Assembly: GCA_004794785.1 (NCBI GenBank)
Contig: SJOL01010054.1
Location: 23,909-87,908 of the forward strand
Reading direction: 5' to 3'
From: Opisthorchis felineus
Lineage: Eukaryota > Platyhelminthes > Trematoda > Opisthorchiida > Opisthorchiidae
Length of the DNA stretch: 64,000 bases
Part shown: positions 31,060 to 42,710 of the stretch, piece by piece
Position numbering within the stretch: the stretch's first letter is position 1
How the letters are laid out: every line of letters starts with the position of its first letter
Notes under the pieces: generated by a model
What the model was told of the DNA's origin: nothing
Database searches by the model: none
The model's input: only the letters and a program-made list of their open reading frames with translations
Position numbers and translations under genes: made by a program

Positions 31060-32985
31060 TTCTGTCACCGAAAAATGGGAGAGCGTGGAAGATACAGCCA
31101 AGCACCGGAGACGATAGCTTTGATGCACGAGTGCCAGTGACTGCGTGATTGAGCCATGTCTGCCAGCGTCATTAACCATTGATGACTTCAGTACCCAGGT
31201 TCCCATCCAGGGAGGAAACAGTTATCAACCTGGTTTGTGTTTTCATATTCTGTTGCCAAGTCATATACCGTCCACCTCCCGGGCGCTTCCACTCAGCGCA
31301 AGGTTCTGCGAGTACATGTCCTAAGCAGCCCAACCCACTAAGCGTGAGTAATTCATCCATCGTGGGGAAATTTCTCCTAAAATTACGTGGCATACCTCAA
31401 AATTTCTAACCCGATGTTCTTACGGGAGCCGATCAATGGTTCGGAAATGTCGATGGTCCAAAACTGACAGCTTTCGTACGTCCTCTGCGTGTAGAGGCCA
31501 CGTCTCTGATCCATAAAACAGTATGGATCGCGCCGCCACAGTGTAAACTCTACCCTTGACGGACAAACTGACGTCACGTCAGTGCCATGGGTGTCGGAGG
31601 GTGGTAAAAGCTGCCCTGGCTTCCCCGATTTGAGAAATAGTCTCATCTCCAGCCAGTCCACCGAAATTCATACAACCGTTCAGGCAAACATATTGATGTA
31701 CCACCTCCATTGGCGTGTCTGCAAGAATGAGGTTTAATCCCGGCCAGTCTTGTAGCAGCACTACACTTCCCAGGTGTGAAGTGGGCACAAAACTATGCAG
31801 CAAAATCATTTTGGTTACTTAAATGGCTTGCATCCTTGAAAGGTCTGAACCAGGGAGAGCAGTATCGTCCGCGTACTCAATGTCTGTGTACGAACGCGCC
31901 GGGAGCATTTCGATTCCCGAGGTATCGGAGGCAGGCAGAGAACATTCAAGAAACACACACAAATTGAAGGGGAAAGTCGAGAGAGATCAAACAGTTATGG
32001 ACCCTAAAAATATGCTGCTCCCATGCACGTATCTGTTACATAAACGTGTCTGCATGTGTGCAGGTCGGGGACTTGATCCCACCTGGTCGGTTCGCAATAC
32101 ATAGTGTGTTTACAGTATCTCCAATATCACACATACTCACAACCCATACAGTTCCACGTGGATGAGCAAAAGACAACTCAATTCGACTGAAAAGGCTAGT
32201 AAACTGATGTCCAACAGTACATCCGTTGTAACCCCGTCAACTATCTCAACGTAGCAATCAGACTAATGACAGGGCGGCCTAAAACACAACATCATACTAT
32301 CTTCTGATCGTATTTGGTGATCACGAGAGAAAATCGATAGGTTAGTCGTAAACTGGGGGTAAGAAAATGTGAGCACCCCCCCCCCTTCCCGGAAACATCA
32401 ATAATTTATATTGTCTCACACTTTGGAAAGCAATGATCACTTTTTTCGAGCTGTAAAACAAAGTTACTCACCATTAACTTTCAAAAGAACAGAATTTCAA
32501 CTTTTGAGCTAAACCGTTTTGAAGGAAACAGAACCCTCTCTGTCCCACCCTTCTGTGACGACTCGTTTGCACGCCTGCGAGCCTACTGCTTAGCGCTTCG
32601 GTGGAATGGAACGACTATCCCCTGGGGGAAATAAATGACTGCCCGATTAGCATACTAAACTTGACGTGTAAGCCATAAAAGTTTGATTCGTTTCCCAGGA
32701 CAATTAACGTCGGAGAATATTTATCTACATTCACTCAATTTCTGACAAATGACTACTGATCGTCTGTCTTGTTCTTCTATCCTGAAAAAAACCTCATAAG
32801 GGGCATCAACTCAGAAGAGACACCGTTGATTGCCAAATGTCCTCAAAGTTTCTGACTATCGGTAGAGTCAAAAGCAGCTTTCAGATCAAGAAAAACGACC
32901 AGCGTGGGATGTTTGAAAGGGTGGCACTGTTCAAGAACTTGTCTCAAGGTAAAGAATTGGTCGATGCATCCTCAGTGACGGCGAG
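31060..32985 (-). mobile_element. LINE A-family copy, 5'-truncated, with a foreign middle section
   Basis: Minus strand from 32,985 to 32,785 matches LINE A 10,800-10,620 (motif A region; shared stretches such as AAAAGCAGCTTTCA and GTGGCACTGTTCAAGAA). From about 31,955 down it reads as LINE A again: TDIEYADDTAL (31,880), QDWPGLNLILADTPMEVVHQ, GGLAGDETISQIGEARAAF (31,660), then the 3' tail LGCLGHVLAEP, GGGRYMTWQQNMKTQTRL (31,320-31,220) and a degenerate MAQ motif near 31,150. Between the two parts about 830 bp of unrelated DNA replaces about 130 bp of LINE. Frames are broken throughout. This copy preserves the C-terminal tail that LINE A lacks. Confidence 0.82.
31860..32784 (+). repeat. 925-bp inverted duplication, left arm
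   Basis: This segment recurs in reverse complement at 46,863-47,787 with the same length and only scattered substitutions. It includes about 95 bp of LINE (the YADD region) plus about 830 bp unrelated to LINE A, with a C-run near 32,380 also present in the other arm as a G-run. I see no terminal inverted repeats or coding frame in the unique part. Confidence 0.88.
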
Positions 32986-33200
32986 ATCCAACAGTGCAAA
33001 CCAAGCAGCGCTTAAATTTGCATTTACGTTGTTTAACATCCGTTTGTCTTCTGTGATTCCGACCCGAAGAGCGGCTGGAGGATGTGCCCAATTGACACTC
33101 CGCCGACAGGCACCCATACTCATAATCACGACATCTACGCGCTGTATGCAGCAAAACATAAATAAATAAAATAAAACGTTGTGGAAACACTAATGCTCTC

Positions 33201-33375
33201 CAGACAGCTCAGTGGTCAAGGCGCGAGCTGTCCGACAGGATGCTCCGTGGTTCGAACCCAACCCAAGTATCTCGATTGCTTCTGTCTATGCTTGCGCATC
33301 CTGGCAATATTTCAGACCTCGTACTTCCTTCTGGTGGCATGGCAGCTTTGCATCGAATGTTACATTTGAATTATT
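33201..33375 (+). repeat. tRNA-derived SINE, copy 4
   Basis: A box GCTCAGTGGTCAAGGCGCG, B box GTGGTTCGAACCC (33,246-33,258), body TCTGTCTATGCTTG, TGGCAATATTTCAG and TTCCTTCTGGTGGCATGGCA, ending in an AT-rich ATTATTGTTATTACTATT tail. More diverged than copies 2, 3 and 6. Confidence 0.82.
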
Positions 33376-33815
33376 GTTATTACTATTACCGGTCCTCTCG
33401 GCATATCTGTGTACGTTTCGTTGCTGTTTGTAGGATGTCTAAACGCACTACCTTCCAGCCGATTATGCTCTTTTGTATTCCAGTAACTAGTGAACTTTTT
33501 GGTGAAACCTTTTGGCGATGTCCGGCTTGTGGTCAGAAATCGTTGCATGGATACGGGTAGTGGTCATAATTATAGTTGTCCCTTATATGGTGGCCGATTG
33601 ATGAACGTACCTCACTTTGGGACACCCAACGCGGTACTCTATTCTCGGGCGAAATTCAGGCATGCAAAATTGCATGGATGTGATTGGTCAGTTTGATCAA
33701 CAACTGAACAACCATAGCCCTGCGTACCGGTCTTTGATACTATGGTTGGGTGTCAACAGGTTCCTGCATTCCGCGAGTGTTACCTGAAATTACTGTCGCT
33801 TCTCGAACAGATTGA

Positions 33816-33966
33816 GAGCTCGAGATAGCTCAGTTGTTAAGGCGCGAACCCAACACCAGCATCCCGACTGCCCCTGTATAGGCTTCAGCTGTGTGGCAAT
33901 ATCTTAGCCCTCGGGCTGCTTGGAAGCTCGGTACCAAAAGGGTGCTACAGCTAGACGGTTTTTGTT
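33816..33966 (+). repeat. tRNA-derived SINE, copy 5, with internal deletion
   Basis: Starts GAGCTCGAGATAGCTCAG like copy 1. It jumps from GGCGCG directly to AACCC, losing about 30 bp that hold most of the anticodon-arm-like part and the front of the B box; the short repeat CG/GCG at the joint suggests a slippage deletion. The rest (CCCCTGTATAGGCTTC, GGTGCTACAGCTAGACGGTTTTT) is normal. Confidence 0.78.
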
Positions 33967-33969
33967 ATA

Positions 33970-35845
33970 TTTCGGACATTGATGCACAGAAATGCACCGT
34001 TCCTCTGTAACGGACAAGGGGGGATTAGGTCCTAGATTGTTATTGCGGTCTACAAAGGCGCACATATAAGCAGCCCAGTGCTATGATCGCGCTATGTTTC
34101 GCGTCGTTTCTGGCTTTCATGCAAATTCCTTTGACCAGCAGAACGGGTCTACTTTCGAGGTCCAAACCTTGACAGGAATGGCGTGCACTGTTGAAAGATT
34201 TTAGCACTTTCCGGTCTTTTTCTAATTTATTGAAAATGTTTCCTTTGCCTCAAGTACCTTATTCATTCTCGAGCATGGCTTTGAAGAAATTAAACAAATT
34301 CAATCGTAGTAGAGAGGTGGCCGTATATTGGGGGGGGGCATTGTTTCGTAACAATCGTTGAATGGGTAAATAATTATCCGGGTAACCAGATGACTTGTGC
34401 GAACCATCATTTCTATGACCTGAGTTCAAACCCCATATGTGAGTCCTCAAATTGGCTGATGACCTCCATTCTTATGATCCGTACACATGTTGTTTCAGAA
34501 ATAAAGGCCTGAAAATAATACAAATGTTTATGTGTACAAGAATGCAGAAACATGACCAACGGTTTCAAGGTCCACAAACATGTGACACGTCACCCATGAA
34601 AGTAAAATAATAGTTCCGTTGCTTGTCTCCAGCGATGGCCTCTAAAAACGGAATCATAAAATGCATGTGTGCGGTACAACCCGCAAAGTCAACACGTAAC
34701 CATCACAGGCGCTGAATGAGAGTGCAGCAAACTGCGGTGTTTACTCATTGAGATGAAATGTGTGTTGTTACGTTTTGGTATCTGCTTCCTTAGAGAGAAG
34801 GAGGCCGGTGAAGTTAGTTCTGAACTTCAATAACAGTAGAGTATATTTTTTCGGTTATTCTTGATGCATTTGTTTGATGGCTTCTTCGTCAAATGACCCA
34901 GGTTCTAAGTCAGCTTAGTCTGTTATCACCAAGGTAACGTGTCCGTGTTGATCATCACACAAGAAGGCGCGTTCATAATTGGTCTTACGATAAAGGAGCA
35001 ACCTTCCCTCCCTCCCTCCTAAGTGAAGGTTTTCTCTTTCGTGAATTCACTGACAGTAAGACGGATTGGATCGAATCGCATGTTGACTGAGTAGTATTGA
35101 TCAGCTGCTCACACCGTGAAATGATTTTCCCCCGCCCAGTTAACAGAAAAAGTCACTGCGAGTGCACTTCTTAACTCAGATGTGTCGTCGCCTAACATTG
35201 TGATGTGGTCGTCTGCCCCCTCCTACCCACTCATGAATAAAATCAACCGTGTGCACTACTACAAGCGCAGTCGATGATCAGTACTCACCGGCTAGCTATA
35301 CGACTGAACCGGTCGTCACACAACTCCATTAGACAGTTGCAGACACACTTTGTGAAACAGTACACGAGAGATCCTGCCTCGGTTGCAGCTAAGCAGCAGG
35401 CCAGAACAGAACCGGTTCTCGCTACCAGCCTATTTATTTTCTGTCTGTGTGTGTGCGCGCGCATGTGCACACTGCGTTCAGGATTTTGTTAGACATTTTG
35501 ATTTGCCTGTGATATGGATGTTATTCGACGTTCACTATTCAGCTAGCAAAAGTCGTACAAATCGGCCGCCTTATTTCAGCTTATATAGGTGGCACGCTTC
35601 GGAGTTTAAGTTGGCAGTAAACTATAGAAAAACGGTTCGGAGACGAAAAAAACGCGAATGTGTGTATGGTGATCGGATGTAGTCACTCAACAGCCAATCT
35701 GGGCTACAGAATAGTTGTGATCGTGTCATTTATTCACTGACACTGTCCGGTTTTTCTTCGATTCCGTGAACCGTTGGAATGGGCAGACAATTGTTAAAGT
35801 GTGCATGAACAGTACAACAGAAGAATTAAATGTCGGTTCAACGTG
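33970..35845. other. No gene recognised
   Basis: Holds a G-run at 34,331-34,337, a CCCTCCCTCC run near 35,003 and a GT/GC dinucleotide run at about 35,445-35,462. No coding or mobile-element motif is seen. Confidence 0.4.
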
Positions 35846-35850
35846 GGATC

Positions 35851-36022
35851 GCTCAGTGGTTAGAGCGCGAGTTCACTGACCGGAAGGTCCGTGGTTCGAA
35901 CCCGACCTCTGCCTCTCGACTTCCCTTGTCCATGTTTGGGCAACCCGGCAGTATCCAAGCCCTCGTGCCTCCTTCGAGTGGCATGGCAGCTAGGCACCGA
36001 AAGGGTGTTACAGCTGGACGAC
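35851..36022 (+). repeat. tRNA-derived SINE, copy 6
   Basis: A box GCTCAGTGGTTAGAGCGCG, B box GTGGTTCGAACCC (35,891-35,903), body to GTTACAGCTGGACGAC. Very similar to copies 2 and 3, so these three form a younger subfamily. TCAACG occurs on both sides, a weak hint of a target-site duplication. Confidence 0.87.
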
Positions 36023-39000
36023 GGGTCAACGCGTAACCCGCCACACAGTTCCCGTACTTGGACCGCGCTTAGGTGGCCTTCGCTGTATTATTCAGTGAAA
36101 TAAAGTTTATATCGTGGTCTACGATCCAAGGCAAAGTTTATATTTACCCAGACGTGAATCAATCTCGACAGAATTCTTTTCATCCGCATCAACTCCTGTT
36201 AGTCGGCTACCTCCAATGGTCAATCCCAACTTGCATAATTTTCGTTACCCTGAACCAATCAAATTCCTCAAAGACCCCCGCCGATTGATAATACTTTTTA
36301 TTACTACTCCTGGATCAAGTATAATTGTAGAGCTATCTCAATTGAGTTACGTATTGCAAGTAAGATTACGGTTATTCGACAAGGTCGGAAGCATGGTCGA
36401 ACCATATGTTTTATGGGGCACCAGGTCCTATAAGGCGAGTAATGAGTCCAGAAAACCAAGACAGGTGGCTTTCGTGGTGGTCACCTATATAACTGCCGGG
36501 AGAGATGAACGCTACTTTAATCTGCAATGAAGGAGATTTACTGCCAAATTCGTAGCCACATCGGTATCGTGCTAGAGAAAACACGCTGCTCCATGTTGTT
36601 TGCTGATACACAGAGTGCTCAGTATCGATCTACTAAAGGACTGTTGCCCGAGATGGAGGGATCTGCTGTCTTTCGTACTATAATACAATAGGCATCTTTC
36701 TTTTTTTTTAAATCAAGTTACGCCTTCATGCATCTTAATGAGAATGATCTGTTGACAGCGCCTCGAGATAATTTGAGTAATGAAAAAACATGCCACGTGT
36801 CCTGAAAACCTCTAGAGCTCTGTAGCTGTCTACGCTATCGCTGACGTATTCCAAAACAAAACTAGGAAACTTTGGAATGATGGTTTTCCGACTGACGGAC
36901 TGTGGCAGGAGGGCAGCGAGGGGATATGCAATTCGCTCTCAACGATGCAAATACTCTTTCCTTTTTTGGACTCCCCTCAGAAAACTGTTCTGTTTCTTTT
37001 CACATTGAGAGAAGCCAAGCGACGTGACACTCTATACTGGAACGAGATCTGGTGTGGACTTTCTGGACCGGAAAGTTTTTTTTCGTAATTTGCGGACGGA
37101 GGTGAAGACGTTGACAATTTCCAACTGATCGTACCTCTCTGGATGTATATCGTGGACCCAAATCTCCTTACCCGTACTGAGGCACTAAATTACAGATTCT
37201 TGAACGCTCTTGTTTAGTAGATAAAAACTTCAATTAATGATCATCTACTGGTCGTATTCAATACCAGTGGGGATGTTGACTAGTCGTCGTTCAGTTCCAG
37301 TATCGACAACTTTAGGTCGTTCTATACCCATGACAGTGCAAACACGTTTCTTTCATCTGCACCGACTATGTCTCACTTATGAATTACCAGAAGCCTTCAA
37401 TTGCTACGTTGTACCAATAAACTTTGCCTCTTTTAACTGTGCTTGTATGTTGTTTTTCGGTTTCCACCCGTTTGAATCGTGCTGTGACAGTTCTTGAACT
37501 GGAATATGGTAGCTTCAGGAGGCGCTTAGATTTTGGCCCCACAGTGCTCCAGTTTGGGTACAATTGACTGTTACTAATGTGACTTCTGACAGACATTGCC
37601 CTTCTTCCTATTGGTTCTATTCCTTCTGTAATCGATCCAGGGAGAAGGCTTTTGCGATGGGTCACTTACAGTACTAGTCACGACTTAACTTGAGTTGCCT
37701 CACAACTGAGCACCGGGAAACTAGGACACCTTCCATCCGTTTCTGTGGCACGCTTATCGCACTTGAACCCAACAACAAGCAGTCGCTTGATCTCGCTCAT
37801 TTAACTCACATGCAGCTAGTCACGTGATGTCGCATCGATGTGCATGGCTGATGGTGCTGCATCTTCCGTGGTATGAAATTTAAGAAAGCTACATTAACCA
37901 AGGTGCAGTTTCAACAGGTTAGTGACAACTTCGGAATTCTGATGCCTCGCAGGATGCGAGTACTAAAACGTACAGTCGAGCAAGTGCTGAGAACGTCATT
38001 CATGTTAACTTTCAAAGAAATTCCTTCTTATGCTTCGCGCTACTGTCAAGTTTTTTTTACATATACCTGCAAAGTGCGACTGGAAGTCTGCTGACATCAC
38101 GATTCATGCTAAACGCAGCTGAACTCACCCATCTAACTGAGGAATCTGGATTTCCTGTAGAACTGTAGTTCACATATTTTAGTCACCATGGCTTACTTGT
38201 TTCAAGGAAATACGCAGTTGGAGCCCATGAAAGGCAAGAATAACTTCACATCGGTTGGTACTCCCTCATTGGTTAGGTGTACTGGATTAAGGCAGTTGAG
38301 ATGTAATCGGACGTGGTGAAACGAAGACCGCTTCTAGCCCACAAAGTAGTGTTAACCGTTCCTGTGATTTTCATCGAATGCGCTGTCTGTAATGGTTCCC
38401 ATTGACGATGTTGCTAAACTTCCGTAACTCGAAGTGTTGGTCTGTTCGTGGGGCTTGGTCAGTTGTCTACAAACGTTTCGTCACCATTCGAGAACACATC
38501 TCCAATTCGCTTTTGGATTCCTGTTGGACCGAGTCATATAGTTGGTAGACCATGCTGCCCGATCCGACTGGAACCCAACAGCGCATTGACGAAGTGTTCT
38601 CGATTGGTAACGGAAAGTTTGCCCTGATGAGTATGCTTCAGTCAAACAAGGGCAGAACAGAAGAGTCGATCGGAGATATCGGACAATAACATCACAAGTA
38701 ACGGGAACAATCGGTGCGAATGTGCGCGTCTAATCGAGGGAGTCTGTCTAGTGAATAAATATCAACCAACCAAGAACAAAATGGAATATTCGATCGATCA
38801 GGACCAATCGTCGTGCATTGAATTAATAGAGTGAGGAAAAGCAATCATTACAACAGATTCAACGAGGCGTCAAATTGCTTCATGATAGAGGAGTAAGTAT
38901 GCGACTGTCCAACTGGACTGTTTAGAGCATCGTGTATATTGTGTGTGTGTTTTCATTAGCACAGGTGTGTGGACAAACGAACGTATTCGATGCATCTCCC

Positions 39001-39789
39001 AATCGGTTCCGTACTACCACGGCCATAAAAAAAACTACAAAGTTTATGACTGGCTTTGTTGGTAGCGATAAACCTACTCATATTTAGGGTGTTTCTGTTG
39101 CTGATTCAGGGAACTAGTTGACATGCCAACGGCTCGGCGGACATTTGGATGACCTTAAGGTCTATCACACCTATTTACCTGCCTATCTACCCATTTTTTG
39201 AACCAGAATTTCGCATTATACTACCAATGACCAAATACACTGGATAGAAAACCTCTCTCCCTCAAGTGTTTCGTGCACTGCTTACCGACGTTGAATTTTC
39301 TGTAGGTGTTTCTAATGGTAATCATTGACGATGCATGTGAACACTCTTCTGTGCCATAGTTTGGTAAGAATAACTCAGAAAAATTACTTGGACGTAGAGT
39401 TTCTACCAGTACTTTACAGGAGGCTGTGAAAGCATGAATAACTGCGCAATGATCCCTATTTGCGCACAGTTTATTCAGTGTACCTTTAAGATGCATGTCC
39501 TAAATTGGGTTTTCATTTATATTCCAACCAATGAGATGGCAACGTGAGGTCATCTGAAGACTCTTGTACTGCTTCTCACACCCTCACGTGCAAACAAGCA
39601 TTTAATTGACTTGTGGAAGAATGTATTTTGATTAGCCCGGTTAGGACAACATCCAGGGATATCCGTCCAACCGTGCTTGAGTCCCTGTTTGATTAGATAC
39701 ACTCACTGGATAGCCTGTTCAAACCATACACTTGCAGCACAGTTCAGCGCTATACTCCGAGAATTGCTTATGACCATGTACGGCCTAAT

Positions 39790-39910
39790 CTCGAACTAGT
39801 AAACTACGCCTTTTTTAGGCTTCATTCTCAGTTCTCGAAGACTGATGGCGCGTGCCAGAAGGCCTATGCAGTGGTAGCTCCAGCACTATGGAATTTCTCC
39901 GAAATCTGAC
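39790..39910 (+). mobile_element. Possible LINE C-terminal tail
   Basis: The + strand reads NLELVNYAFF and then KAYAVVAPALWNF before a stop. This resembles the loosely conserved ending of many non-LTR ORF2 proteins (typically xxFSVAAPKLWNSLP). Only about 40 codons support it, and no other LINE motif adjoins, so the call is weak. Confidence 0.25.
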
Positions 39911-42497
39911 CCCAAACTTGCCCATTAATTTCTTCCTTAAAAGGCCCAATCAGACGACAGAACGAAGGAGCTAGCGAAAACCCTTGTCCAAACATCTCAC
40001 CCACAGCATCTCCCTACTCGTTTATCACCAAGCCCCAGAAAGGGTTTAGAGCCCTGGGCTGCCACCAGCCAGTTAATCACAAACGTGCTAGCGAGGTAGG
40101 GGCCTGCGGCAGCTGATGAATGCAAATAGCCGTGTTGTGAGGTGTATGGTTATATAGCATTAGGTGAGGACGAAAGAAAGAAGACTTATTTCTGGAGGAC
40201 AATATATACACTTCCTTCCGTATCGCTCCAAACAAGAGCCATATGATCACAAATTATCCTCAGTTGGCAGTTTAGCTTAGCTTCCATTTCTCCGAGAATT
40301 TCTTTAATGACCGCTTATTCACCCTTGGCTCGTCACCAAGTTTTATCTAATCTGATCCGGGAAGCCAGAAAAATGGCCTATTGTTCAAACTAGTCTATCG
40401 CAACTGATCTGAAAAACAACAGCGATCTTGTCTGTGAACAAACGGTTATCCTGCAGACCGTATACTTTCCACGGACTTTGAGTGAATACCTATCTGAGGA
40501 GAAGAAATTTCATGGCTGCTAGGCGACGTTGGTACTGTTTCTTCACCAAACGAGGAGACGTCATCAGCGGGCGGTTGGGTTGGTCGCCTTTGCGATATGT
40601 TTACGGGTTTCATTTTTTTAAAATCCCTCCATCGAGAGGCAGGGTTGCACACCCTAAACCAGGAGTGAATGTGCTGTTAAACCCAGCAACCCACTAAACA
40701 GGTTAACGTATTGATTCAGACTGTCGTAACCTCTTTTTTCCTGTTTTCATTCAGATAAGATAACAAAATATCACTTACTGCAGGTGTCGTCGTCTGAAAC
40801 GTAGCCCACGGTATTAAACGACCTTCGAAATGGTGCAGCCAGTTTTCACAAGCTTACACGGGCGCGTGCAGGTGTAAGATGTTTTTGTTTTGGAGATGTT
40901 GGAGGTCGCAGCTGTTGTCCCAGCGTTTCCACCCTTTTTGGAATCGTTGGATTTTGTGGATTTACGACTTCAAAATACATTGTACATGATTCTTCTTTCC
41001 AGACGCCGAGAACATCAGCTGTGAGTAGAAGCGAAAGTAATATCTTTAACAGGGAGCATGCTTTTCGTTTGGGGTAGCGTTGCGTTTGAATGATGACAGA
41101 AATGAACAGCATCAGTCATTTCCTTCCAGTCATTCCGTTTTTTCCATTATACTTACCTTCAAATTACATCGAAACAAAACGGCTAGTGAAATCATGAACG
41201 TCGGCCGCACCGAGCTGCTTGAAGACAGTAAATTCAGATAGAGATTTTTCGGACGGGACGCACTACCCATAAGCCTACTGAAAACTCGTCGACAGCCCAC
41301 GGGCAGTTTCTTCCTTCTTAAGGCTCGCTAGATAGGCAAAGTCTCTGTGTTCCCGTCAAACCCTATGTTCTGCTTGAGCACCATTGACCAGGCTATTAGT
41401 GAAATACACTGATTTGCGAATTGAGTTACTGTAAACGGAAGACTCAGCTGGCATTCAGTTGAATCTCCTGTTAGAAACCTAGTTCATCGGTAACTAAGTG
41501 CGTTTCGCCAGATCAGGTTTATTTACTTCAGTAGTAAAATGATAAAGCTCCGTCACAAGCTCGAAGGCGCCGTGACGATTGCAAGTTGTGGTGCTAGTAA
41601 CGGTGAATTCAATGATTCGGTCACTGGGAGACTTTAATAAAGCAAGTTTCAGCGTGAAACACTTAGAAGTAAAGCATACTGCCGTTGCACAAACCTGGGT
41701 TCGCGTACTATTCATAAGCAGAGAGGAGCTATGATACGGGCCAGTTGGTGATCAATGGTTGCCCGTTTTCACTCACCTGTCCAATCTGAATCCAGAACAA
41801 CTGGTGCCATAGTTACATTAGCCAACCGTACGTAGAAACCGCTATTTTTGTATATTGTTAATAGTAGCCTGACTGTATTCTCCGAAATAGCTTGCGAAAA
41901 GTTGGATGTATCACACCACTTGAAGAATGCAAGACGTGGTTTGTTCTCTCCTCGAAACAACGTGTGACCCAGCAATGCTCAGTGTGATATGACAACGATT
42001 CTACTAATTCCCGTCATTCATTGGACTTGAACAGACTGTACTTCCATACTTTCGAAATCTTCGTTTTCATGTGGCTAACGGTCTGTTTGTTAATGGATAA
42101 CAACTTGCGGGGCATGGGAGATTGGGAGAAGACTGGCTGGAAGGGTTGTTTGAGAAGAGCTCACAGCACTGAATGTGGCTAGCTGCATCGGGTGCCCACT
42201 GCAACTAACAAGACAAGCAAAAAATGAAGATGCAATTTAGCTAGAGAAGAGTTAAATAAGTCTCTAGATCATCGGAGTAGTGCCACGGAAACAAACAATT
42301 GCCACTGTCTATTGATTTTTTTGTTGATTCATGCCACTACTTGGCCCAGTTTGCCTTACATGGTCTCCTCATTTATACCTTCTCGTGATATGAATCTGCT
42401 ATTGAAGAGAACTGCACTCCTCAGATTGCTTGTCTGACTTGCTCTAAATCTTTACAAGCTAGCGCTTTTACAGCTCATCCGATAAGGCTTTTCATAT

Positions 42498-42710
42498 ATG
42501 GTCTGGAAGTTGGCTGATTCCATGCTGTTGTGTTGTATTTTTTTAGTTATGCTTGTTTCCTCAAAACATAATTTACATTGTTCGTCTTTGCAATGTAAAG
42601 TGTCGTTAAACGACACGAACAGAAAACTGTTGGAGAATAATCAATTAAAGCCTACGATGGGCCCGTTTGAGTGTGCCTCCAAGCGCGGCCGTTTAAAATG
42701 TGAGGCATGA
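42498..42710 (+). CDS. Candidate small secreted cysteine-containing protein (70 aa)
   Basis: The ORF begins with a good signal-peptide pattern: short polar start MVWKLADS, hydrophobic core MLLCCIFLVMLV, then SSK. The predicted mature part has four cysteines (LHC, LQC, FEC, LKC), enough for two disulfides. AATAAA lies at 42,731-42,736, 21 bases after the stop, rather close for a 3' UTR. I do not recognise the family, and a chance ORF is quite possible; the signal peptide and the nearby poly(A) signal are the only support. Confidence 0.25.
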   Translation: MVWKLADSMLLCCIFLVMLVSSKHNLHCSSLQCKVSLNDTNRKLLENNQLKPTMGPFECASKRGRLKCEA

